Below, piece after piece: positions 29,601-41,600 of a DNA stretch of 64,000 bases (its first letter is position 1; each line of letters begins with the position of its first letter). The position numbers and the translations under genes were made by a program. Where the stretch lies: assembly GCA_021292165.1 (NCBI GenBank), contig CM037878.1, positions 285,271,744-285,335,743 of the forward strand, in the 5' to 3' direction. This DNA is from Shinisaurus crocodilurus (taxonomy: Eukaryota > Chordata > Lepidosauria > Squamata > Shinisauridae). Under the pieces are notes generated by a model. It saw nothing but the letters and a program-made list of their open reading frames with translations, did no database searches and was not told where the DNA came from.

Positions 29601-32600
29601 GGTGCATTCAGCCGGACTGGTGGCAGCATACCTCCAGATGGGGGACCCTGCTGAGTGGGGTGTACTGTGGAGGGGAACAGCCCCCTAAATTGGGTAGAGG
29701 CACCTTCTGTGAGCATCCTCCCCCGTTCAGCAGGTCCATCCAATGCTCTACGTAGCACTTACGGGGGCTTCGGGGAGAGGAGGTATTTCGGATCCTAACC
29801 ATCATTACATTGGCTTGGATTTGAATGGAGAGATCGTCAGTAGGGATTCTGTTGTTGTTGTATTTGCTAGTTCATCCAGTTTGTATCCCATAAACTACAA
29901 GCTGCATAAAAGAGATGAAACGGTAGCAGGAAATGTAAATATTGGTGAAAGGACTGAAGGCTAATCGTTTTCTGGAAACCTTCCATTTCAGGCTTGTAAA
30001 CTCTTGACCGATGACTACGAACAGGTCCGCAGTGCTGCTGTTCAGCTCACCTGGGTCGTCAGTCAGCTTTATCCAGAAAGGTATGCACGGGATACCAGGT
30101 AGCCCCAAAGGAGGATGTGATGGTGCGGAATGAATGTCTGGGGGCTGCCAACAACCCTAAAATTGTGAAATTCTTATTATTTAGGCTGCCGAGGAGTTAT
30201 CTATAGCCATATCCCAGTGTCTCTGCTTGAGAGGAACAGTCTATCCCAAACTCTGGTGCTCACCTTATGGGCGTTACTGCATGATTTATTTAGGATGATG
30301 GTGATTTTTCTAAGGCACCTGTTGTAACTGGGCACTGTACCTAAATCACATCAAATGAAGGTCTTCTTTGTCAGTAGGCCTAGTGGCCTAAAGCTGCCTG
30401 GGTCTGCTTGACCAATTATGGAAAATTCTTTCCTTATCAAGGCAGTTTTCAACAATTACAGTTGTCTGTACATTTAAAACCTTAGAGCATTTAAAAACAA
30501 GCTGAATGAAAGAATTCCTAGGTCAGCCTTGGCGGAATAAAAATGCCTTGACCACTGGCTTAGGAGACATCACCAAAGGGTACAACCTAACCTTCCTTGT
30601 GAGGGAGTTTGTAAATCAGGGTGCCACCAGCAAAAAGACCTTGTCTCACGTCTCTGGCCACTGCACCTCTCTTGGCAATGAAACACAAAGCAGGACCTCT
30701 GAAGATGAACACATTTGATGGGCAGGTCCATGCAGGAAATGGTCCTTCAAAATGGGCATGGCTCCAAGTAATAACAAGCATCTTGAATTGGGACCAGAGA
30801 TGAACTGGAAGCCAGTACAAATTAAACAAGACCAGAGTGATATGGTCAGAAAAACGAACACAAGAAATAGTTCTGGCCAGTGCATTTTGAACTAGCTGCA
30901 AAATATTTTATATCATCAGTCTTAAGTTTTGCTAAATTGTTAATTCTTTGGTTGGTTGGGTTAGATTTTAAAAAAATTAAAATGTGCACAAAGTAATGGT
31001 ATTGTATCTATGAAGCTTATTTAAATGTGGTGGAAATCACAATCTGTCAATTGGAAAAGATAAATAAACAGCAGATTGGCGATGGTTTTCCAGTTTTGGG
31101 ACCCTCTCTCCCTGGAGTTTTTGGTTCTCTTACTTACTTGATGAGACCTGCTTTTTACCCAGATAAGCTAAATTGGGCAGGTGTGTCAGATAGATCTCTC
31201 TCTCTCTCCCACCTCAGCATTGTCCCGATCCCTTCCTCCAACGAAGAAATCCGCCTCGTAGATGATGCATTTGGAAAGATATGCCACATGGTCAGTGATG
31301 GCTCATGGGTAGTGAGAGTCCAAGCTGCGAAGCTATTGGTAAGTTCCATTCTTCTTATGCTGTTAGGAAGGAGGGTATATTACAGGGGTGGGCAACTTGG
31401 CACCCTACAGATGTTCTAGCCTACAACTCCCATCAGGCCTCAACATTGGCTATACTGGCTAGGGCTGTTGGGTGTTGTCAGCCAAAACATCCAGGGTTGC
31501 TTGCTTATACCCTTGGTATAATAGGTCTGCCAGCTAGAACATGAAATACAAGACAGATACTCGTCATCCTCTTGATTTATCTTTGACCTGCTTCCATATA
31601 TAAAGCTCAGAGGGTTGGATGGGAACAATTGGAACAAGAGGAAAAGCTTCCAAATTTGGGTCCTTAATGATTTTTTTCCAAATTAATTCAGTTATATCCC
31701 ACCTTTTTTCCTCTTGCAAGGAACCCAAGGCAGCTTACATGGCCCTCCTCCTCTCCATTTTCTCCTCACAATGACAACCCTGTGAGGTAGGTTAGGCTGA
31801 GAGTCAGTGACTGGCCCAGAGTCACCCAGTGAGCTTCATGGCTGAGTGGGGACTAGAACCCAGATCTCCCGAGTCCCAGTCCAACACTCTCACCACTACA
31901 CCATGCTGGCTCTGATATGGAAACGGGTGCTTGTTTATTGGGTCATGGTGATCACACCACCAATTGTATATCCAGGAAATCCATCACAGTCCTAGCAACT
32001 GGAGCTTCTAGGTCTTATGGTTACATCTGCTCAACGGTGCCTCTACATAACCTGAATCTGAAAACGTTTGCAGCATGTGGTTTAATTAATTAATTACATT
32101 TCTATACCACCCAGTAGCTGAAGCTCCCTGAGCCGTTCCCAAGAATTAAAGCAATTGAATCACCATTTTCTCTCTAGCTTCAGCATTGGCTACAAAATCC
32201 CCCCCCCCGCAACCCCCCCGCAAAACCTGGCATGCTAAAAGGGGTCCCAATCCCAGTATAGTTTGATTGGCAGTTCTATTTCCGAATGAATGTGGCCATT
32301 TTGGGTGGTGTCTAATGCTAGGCTTTCCCTCTAGAGGTGAGAGGTAGAGGGCCTCTCCCTTCTCCACCCCCCCACCCCAAACCTGCATCATGGCCCTGAC
32401 ACTCAAATGGGAAGGAGAAGTGAGGGTCGCACATCTCTCAATCTTTTCTCGGTGTCTTGGCTAAAAGGGCCGTTTGTGTACATGGGCAGCACATGGGTTG
32501 ACAGCAGACTCGGAACAGACAGCACAAAGTACTTCCTGTACAAGGCATGCTTAGCGTAGTGGCATTCTCTGTCGCATGACGTGACAGGGCCACTGCCCCT

Positions 32601-35600
32601 GATGGCTTAAGTGGGGACTAGGCAGATTCTTGGAGGAGGAGACCCGGAATGCTAAACAGAACCTCCATGTTCAAAGGCAGTATATCTCTGAATACCAGGG
32701 CGGGGGGCCTGCTTGCGGGCTCCTTGGAGGGTCTTCCTGGCAACTGTGGGAATTAGCGTATAGGACTAGATAGACCTGGGCTGCCGGCCCACGGGCCCAA
32801 CCAGCCCACTTGGGGTCCCAGTCGTGCCCTCGGGGGCTCCCCAGAAGACCATGTCCCCTTCCCTTGGCTCCACCCCTTTCCCCCAACTGCCAATCATTTG
32901 GTATTTTCCCAGCTTTGGCGTGCTCCTTTCCCCTATTCCAAAAAGGTTGAAATGCCTCTCCTTAGTTGCTAGCAGTACAAGCTGTAAGCTAAAATAGGCT
33001 GGCATTTTGGCCCCACCCCCTTTGCCATTGGCTCCTCCCCCTGCCTTTGGCCCCACCCGCCACCGGAATGCGGCCCCTGAGAGCTTCTCCGAAGTTAAAT
33101 TTGGCCCTCAGCTGAACCTTTTTCCCCTGCGATAGTCCTTTGATCATAAGGAGGTAAGAAGAGCACTGCTGTATTGGACCAAAGGTCTGTTTAGTCCAGT
33201 GTCCTGTTTCCCACAGTGGCCAACCAAGCCCATCCCAAAACCTTTCCCTGAGCCTAACAAATCCAAAACCCTCCTCAGGACATCACCATCTCATTCAGAT
33301 TCTCAGTTCCTCCTGTCTAGCTGGTCCTGTGTTCTTTCAGAGAAAGCTACCTTGGAGGTCCTGGATTTCAACTTCCTACCTACATTTTGCCAGGGATGTT
33401 GAAGAGTCCTTGGTCCTCGAGTCACGAGTCTTTGGACCCGAGTCTCGAGTCCGAGTCCCAAGTCTCTGGTCCAAAATGGTGGACTCACGAGTCCCGAGCC
33501 TGAGTCAATCCCAAAGGCTGGACTCACGAGTCCCATTAAAACAATGGGGTTTTTCACAACAACATAAGGCTACGTCAGATGTGTGGTTTTAAATAAATTC
33601 TAGGCCAATTGGCCTTTTTATTCAAAACTCTGCACTTATTTTGACAAGAAACAGACCAGGCAGACCAAACCCAAACTACACCAGTCGGAACCCCAAACAG
33701 GCAGGCAGCGCCTTTGTCTTGGACATTAAAACTGTGGTGGAACTGGTTACAGAAGAGGACAGGCAAGCAGAGGAGGCAGGAACCCCCAAACAGGCAGGCA
33801 GAGGCAGCCAAACCCAAAATGTCTGAAAGGTTACATTAGTAAAATGATTTTAAAAAATAAACTTGGATTGTTACTACAACTAGGTCCAGACAGCACCTGC
33901 AGGTGGCATCAGCAGGGATGTGGCCGAGTCCTTGGTCTCGAGTCCCGAGTCGAGTCTCGAGTCCCATTAAAAATATTGGGACTCGAGTCCGACTCGAGTC
34001 AGAGGGGGGACTCAGTCCGACTCACGAGTCCAGTCCTCGAGTCCGAGTCCCCATCCCTGCATTTTGCACCCTGCATTTTGCTTCTAGCACCGCACTTCTA
34101 CCTTGCCCCACCTCATTGTGTACCACGGCCGCTGACTCCTTGCCAGCACTAGGTACCAGCTTATCTGGACATCCTCTACCTGGGCTGCTACCTTACCTGT
34201 GCTACTTCGAACTACCTTGTTACTAACTTGCTTCTCCCCCACCCTTTGTTCCAGGGATCTATGCAACAAGTTAGTTCTCATTTCTTAGAACAGACTCTGG
34301 ATAAGAAGCTGATGTCGGACCTGAGGGTATGGAAACCTTTTCTCCTTTTGTTTCTGTGCATGTGTGTCCTAACTCTGGCAGGCTAGAAGTTGCTCAACAG
34401 GTTTCTTTTTGATGGCCTTCTTCCTTGCGTATTCTTCTGCCTACATGAGATTGGAAGCTGGCAGCTGGCTTCCTGGTAGTTGGAAGCCAGTGAAATCTGA
34501 ACCACAGCTGCTTTGTTCAGCCTTTGTAATCTTGCCTCCCCCCCCCCCCCCCAGCCGTTCAGGTTTCATTGGAGAAGGATGCTGTGCTCATCTAAGCGAC
34601 AGCATTTGGGCTCAGAGATGCTCCTTTATTGACTGAACATAGAGCAAAGATTTTAGAGAATATTTGCAACTTTTTGGCAGCAGTTTCATTCAAATGAGTG
34701 GTACAGGAAGGGAAGGGGTGAAAACTTAGGATGCCTCTGCGTTGCTCTGGCTTCTGCTACAGGCTTGCCTAATGGTGTTGGGCGCACACTCTGTGTTGCC
34801 ATTAGTCATAATAAAAACTCACAGAAAGATTATGGGCACAATCCACCAGGAACCTCTCCTGCACCAGCTCTACTGAAGTTAATAGACGTTACACAAGACG
34901 ACGCACGTGCTCTGGGGCGGAGGCGGGCACCTTGCAGCCCTCCAGATGTTTTGGCCTACAACTCCCCATCAGCCCTAGGGATGATGGGAGTTGTAACCCA
35001 AAACATCTGGAGGGGCACACGTTTCTCACCCCTACTCTAGAGCAAGGGTGGGCAAACTTGCTTCCCTTGGCTTAATTTCAAAAGCTCCCTGTGAACAGTC
35101 AGTTCAAACCTCTGGCAAGAGCAATCTATCCTTCCCCAGCATGCTTACTGCTTACAGCATGCTGGGAGAGAAGGGGGAGGCAAAGAAAGAGGGGGAGAGA
35201 AGGGGGAGGCCCTACCCACTTTTGTCTTTGGTCCCATCCACCTCCAGCACGCAGCCCCTGACAGATTAGCCCTGAAGGAACGTGGCTCTCAACAGTTTCG
35301 TACAGTCTAGAGGTGTACAAAATCATGTGTGGTGTGGAGAAAGTGAATAGGGAGACATTTTCCTCCCTCTCTCACAATACTAGAACCCAAAGGGGTCATT
35401 CCACGAAGCTGATTGGGGGAAGATTCAGGTCAGATCAAAGGAAGTCCTCCTTCACACAGCGCCGAGTTTAAACTATGGAATTCACTTCTACACAAGGTAG
35501 TGATGGCGAGCAATTTGGAGGGCTCTAAAAGGGAATTGGACAAATTCATGGAGGAAGAGGAGAGGGCTATACATGGCTACTAGTCCGGATGGCTATATGC

Positions 35601-38600
35601 TACCTCCAGGATCAGAGGCAGTATGCCTATGTACTCCAGTTGCTGGGGAACATGGGTGGGAGGGTGCTGTTGCACTCATGTCCTACTTGTGGCTTTCCCA
35701 CGGGCAGCTGGTTGGCCTCTGTGTGAACAGAACGCCAGACTAGATGGACCCTTGGTCTGATCCAGCAGGGCTCTTCTTATGTTATGTTCTTATGTTAAAG
35801 TTACCCACCCATGCTCTAGATCAGGGTCAATTTATCTTAATGGGTCTTTCTCTGGCAAAGTTCTCCATCTGCTGTGGTTATGAATTTATTGTGTATTTAC
35901 CTGTGGAGGCAAGTTGGAAATGTGAACCAAAAGCTCAAAACCCACATCAAGCATTTGGTTCAGAGACTGAGATCAGCTTCTTGCTGAGGTTCCTGACCCT
36001 CTCACCCTTAACATGCCTCACGTCATATCTCTACTCACTTATCTCAGACCCTGGCCAATGAATAAATAAATCCAAGTTCTGGAAAACCAGACAGTTAAAA
36101 TAGCTCACTTATAATAAAAACATGCAGATTTGTGTGAGTTGCACCATTTATTCTAGGTTTTCAAATCAGTCTATAGAAATTACTAGCTGACAAAAATGCT
36201 TACTAGCCTGCCCAGACATACCTATGTAATAAATCTTTGGAAAAGAAATATTGCCTTATGTAAATAAAACTTATGTGCTCGTTAGTAAGCGATGAGGTTA
36301 GTCAGAGAGGTTTAGCTCAGCATTCTAATCCATTGATACGAGCCGGGCTGCAAGAGGTAAATCATTTTTGAAAGAAACGGCCTTTTTATGCCCTGCTTGC
36401 CATGTAACTTTTGTGTCTGCTACGTCTACAGCGAAAACGCACAGCCCACGAACGAGCCAAAGAGCTTTACAGCTCTGGTGAGTTCTCAAGCGGCAGGAAA
36501 TGGGGAGACGACGCTCCCAAAGAAGAAATTGACACCGGGGCCGTGAACTTAATTGAATCAGGAGCCTGTGGGGCGTTTGTTCATGGCCTAGAAGACGAGA
36601 TGTACGGTGAGTGGAGGCCCTGCTCCCAAGGCCGCAGTATCCAACTGTGCCCTAGCGCTAGCACTAATGATGTTGCAGTACTGTAAACCAACACTTGTGC
36701 AGCATAACTAGCGGCTTGCTAAGGCAATGGGAAAAAGCGGGAAGTTGCTCACCCTTTCCCCCATTGCCCTCACAAGCGCTAGTTACATTGTGCAAGTGTT
36801 GGTTTAGGCCAGTGCAACATCATTAGCGCTAGCGTTGGATATTACCCATGGTCCTGAATGCCTTTTTGAGGGCTGTCCTCTGTTGAAAACGTTTTTTAGT
36901 TGATTTGGTCATCAGCCTTTTATTTGACGGAATGACTTGCAGGTTACCGTACATTTTTTAAAAACGGCATATTACCAAGGAAGGAAGAGACTTGCAGTTT
37001 TGATAAAGAGAAGCTACCACTCTTTCCTGGAAGGAGAAGCCACTTCAATCTTTTCTCCTTCTTTTCCTAGTCTGGTAGCTCTCCAGGATCAAAATAGCAT
37101 CAAAGAAATTAAAATAAAGGGGTGCGACCTGATCTCACAACTTCTCCAATTTAAAAATCTCCCCGGCTTTATTAAGATTGGCTTCCTGCAGAAGCTTTAG
37201 CTGAAAATAAATTGGCTTTCAACTAAAGGTTAGTTGACTAATCGACCAACTTTAAAACTAAACTTTCCACTCCTATATTTTCTCTCCATCATGGCCTCTT
37301 ATATTAGGGATACAAAATTGGGCAAAGCAAAGGGCCATCAAAACACTTAGATTGTATAAACTCAAAGAGTACAAGAGTCAATGTCAGATGGCAATGATCA
37401 GTAGATAACTGAGCACCTACACCTTGGTTTATTTATTTATTATTTATTTATTATATTTATACACCACCTTTTTTCCTGCAAGGAAACCAAGGCGGCTTAC
37501 ATAATCCTCCTCTCCATTTTATCCTCGGTTGTTGAATACTCTGTATACAAACAGTCATATACACAAGAATGCAATACACATCATATACACAACGTAGCAA
37601 TCAGTAGATAATAGGGCACCTGTGCATCAGGCGTGAGTAGTCAGCATACAAACAATGATATAATCAGGAATGCATTGTACATATCTTATACACAAGGTAG
37701 CTTTTGACAAAAACTCCGGATTGCATTTTCGCTTCCGATCTTCAGAATAACAGACCAATTATCTTTATTTTCTTTTGTCTGTTATGGATGGTAGCCAAGC
37801 TTGATCCTCCCAATTCCTGTGTTCTGAAACCTTAAAAAATGAGGTGGCAAAAATGCCCCAATGAAATGAAATGCCAAGGCAGTGCTCTTCCAGGGAATAA
37901 TAGCCCAAAAGTATTCAAAGCACTATCCACTGGAGAAACAAGAGGCTGTTAAGCTTGAAAGAAGAGATCCATGAGATCCCTCTAGATTGCTTTGAATACT
38001 TGTGGGATATTATTCTCCAAGAAGAGCACAGCCTGGATTCAGCTTGGCATCTTTGGAGCTGGCCCGGCCCAACCCATTGGGCAGTATAGGTAGCTGCCTG
38101 GGGAGGCGAAAACCTAGGATCTAGCCTTCCTAATTGCAACCCACTTCCCTTTTCCCATGCAAATAAGTCTCTGGAATTAACTACCACCTACTGAAAGTGT
38201 CCATCGCTTTTACTCTGTTCACTCGTATACAACAGGGAAAGGGGACCCTACTTGGAAGACACCTTAAGGAGGACCCAATGTCTCTTTTCTCAGTTTCTTT
38301 TTTTCCCCAGCATCCAGAAGTAGGGGCAGCCAAACAGTCTGAACTGTCCTCTGCTTTGGATCAAAACCATACCAGGTTCTGACACCACGTTTCGCCTTTC
38401 TTGCTTGCTTTCCGCATTTTTCAGAGGTTCGGATCGCTGCTGTCGAGGCTCTCTGCATGTTGGCCCAGTCTTCACCCTCTTTTGCGGAGAAGTGCCTCGA
38501 CTTTCTGGTTGACATGTTCAACGATGAGATTGAAGAAGTGAGGCTGCAGTCGATTCACACCATGAGGAAGATTTCCAACAACATCACCCTCCGAGAGGAT

Positions 38601-41600
38601 CAGCTGGACACCGTGCTTGGTGTCTTGGAGGCAAGTTCTCTCCTGCTTATCCTCCCATTTTTTTCCAGTTTATTAGAGCAGGGGGGCAGAACCTCAAGCT
38701 CAAATCTGGCCCTCTGGGGTGGCCCAGAAGACCCTTCCCCTTCCTCCCAACCACCGAATCATTTGGTGGTGTCCCCAATTTTTCTGCAGTTCTTTCCCCA
38801 TTCCAAAAGGTTGAAATGCCTCTCCTAAAGCTTAGTTACGGACACTAAAAGCTTTAAGCTAAAAATCCTCTGGTATTTTTGGTATTTTGGCTCCTCCCCA
38901 TTTTGCCTTCGGCACCGCCCATCACTAGAATGCGGCCCACAAGAGCTTCTCCAAAACTGAATTCAGCCCTCGGGCTGTTCAACACCCTTGCATCAGAGCA
39001 AGAAACCTCAGTGTACGTCTCAGGTATTCCTTTTTGGGTGCCTGATCCACGTTTCCTCCACCATCACCAGAGTCTGGTTCCTAAACAGTAGCTCAGCTTG
39101 GATGATCTTCCAAACAACTGTTTGGAGAATATGGGCTTGCACTTGCTCTCTTCCCTTCCTGTGCATCATAGAGTAGAATCACAGAATACAGTCATGCCTT
39201 GGATTGAGAGCATAATTCGTTCCGGAAACGTGCTTGTAATCCAAAACAGTCTTATATCAAAACGAAATCCCCCAAAAAAAATTTGTACAGAGATTTTTCA
39301 TTTAACCCATACTACAGTACTTGTATTGCAAGATGTCGCTTGTATATCAAGTCAAAAAAATTAAATAAATATTTAAAAATTTGCTTGTCTTGCAAAACGC
39401 TCTCAAACCAAGTTACTTGCAATCCAAGGTATTACTGTAGTAGAGTTGGAAGGGCCCTATAAGGCCATCAAGTCCAACCCCCTGCTCAATGCAGGAATCC
39501 AGGTCAAAACATCCCTGACGGATGCAGCACCTTGAATGCCTCCAGTGTGGGAGAGCCCACAACCTCCCTAGGTCATTGGTTCCCTTGTCGTTAACAGTCA
39601 GGAAGTTTTTCCTGATGTCCAGGCGGAATCTGGCTTCCTGTAACTTGAGCCCATGATTCCGTGTCCTGCACTCTGGGATGGTGGAGAAGAGGTCCTGCCC
39701 CTCCTCTGTGTGACAACCTTTCAGGTACTTGTTCAGTTCCCTCCTCTGCTTCCAGTTGGTTCCACTCTTCTCCTGCCAAACTATGCCTAGTGCTAACCAG
39801 AGGTGCCTGATTCGAACGTCACTGCAGCCTATAAATAGAGCAAAGTGTCCCTGTGGCACCTTTGTGCTCCTCCAAACCATGGAGGAACGTCTAAATTGAG
39901 CAAACATGTCAACAGTCCCAACCATCCTTGGACATCTGTTTGCATTAATAATGCTACACTTGATGAACTGGCCAGTCAAGGACACATGTATTGGGACCTT
40001 CATCCCAGCATCTCGTATTTGCTGGTTCAGACATTCTGCTGTACATGCCCTGGGATGGTTGGGACAGGCTCTGTTGAAGAAGAATATAGGAATCTGGCTT
40101 ATACTAGATCAGACTATTTGTCCTCTAGCCTGTTTTTGTGTACTCTTGACTGGTAGAGGCTCTGCAGGAGGCTTCCCCGTCACCTGCTACCTGGTCTTTT
40201 TAACTGGAGATGCCGAGGATTGAACCGGCAACCCTTTGATGCAAAGCTGGTGCTCCACCACTGAGCTATGGCCCCTTAGCTTGAAAGTGAGAGAGCTCTT
40301 AGTTGACTGGCGATGTATACATTTCTGAATCTTCCAAATGATTAAATAACTGTGATGTCGAACAACCATAAATACATTTTCCTTTTCTTTAGGAAAAATA
40401 AGTGTTTAAATAAAAGGCCTCCAAATGAAACTTCTTCTAAAGCACACATTTTTAAAAGAGAAGCACAATTGTTCATGTAAAATGTCCTTCATTTTGCCTG
40501 TCCGGATTCTAACCCACCCTTCTTCCATTGAGCTCAGGGCTCCCCTCCCCTTTATCCTCCCAACAGCCCTGTGAGGTAGGCTGAGAGATAGTGACTGGCC
40601 TAAGGCCGAGCAGGGATTTGAACTCGGGTCTCCCCAGTGCTAGTCCACCACTGCACCACTCTTGCTGTTGATATTCTAGCTTAGGGGTAGGGAACGTGTG
40701 GCCCTCCAGATCTTGTTGAACTACCACTCCTATCATCCCTGGCGATTGGCCAACCTTACCGGGGCTGATGTGAGCTGTAGTCCGACAACATCTCGAGGGC
40801 CACAGTTCCTCTACTTCTGTTCTACGTCTATGACTGTATGAATTTGATCACCTTTGCACGCCGATAGTTTTGAGCTTTTTGTGTGTCACTTCAGGATTCT
40901 TCCCGAGATATACGGGAAGCTCTCCATGAACTGCTGTGTTGCACCAACGTCTCCACAAAAGAAGGCATCCACCTTGCCCTGGTTGAGCTCCTGAAAAACC
41001 TCACCAAGTATCCGACGGACAGGGATTCCATCTGGAAGTAAGTGTCGGTTGTTTGTTTGTTTGTTTGTTTTTTCCATCCCATAGGAATAGTGATGGCTTA
41101 AAGCAGCCTTCCCCGACCTGGTGCCCTCCACATGCTGACTGGGGGATGCTGGGAGTTGTCGCCCCAACACATCTGGAGGGCACCGGATTGGGGGACACCT
41201 GCCCTGGAATTTTACAAACTTTGCAAAGGTTGCAAACTGCAGGACCAGAGAAGGTGTCTGGCGGGGCGTGGGGCGGGGTGCGGCTGACCCACGCTGCGCA
41301 GGCCGGAGCCTCTTCAAAGATCTCCAGCACCTGTGCCAGGCCAGGGGCATCATCAATGTATCCTGGCCTCTGGAAGCTTCTGCAAAGCCCGGGGTGGGTG
41401 GGAGGGGTTTACCGGAACCTCCCGGAACTCCGGATCCCTTGACGTCCTCCCCGTTCGGCATCTCCTTGCGGGGAAGTTGGGGATCAGAAATCCAGCAAGA
41501 ATCCCACACAGATGTGGCCGTGCAGATTCGTCTGTGTGCTTCCTTCTGCCGCTTCTTGTCCCATTTCACTTTATGAGCTTTCATTTAACTGATCACAGGC

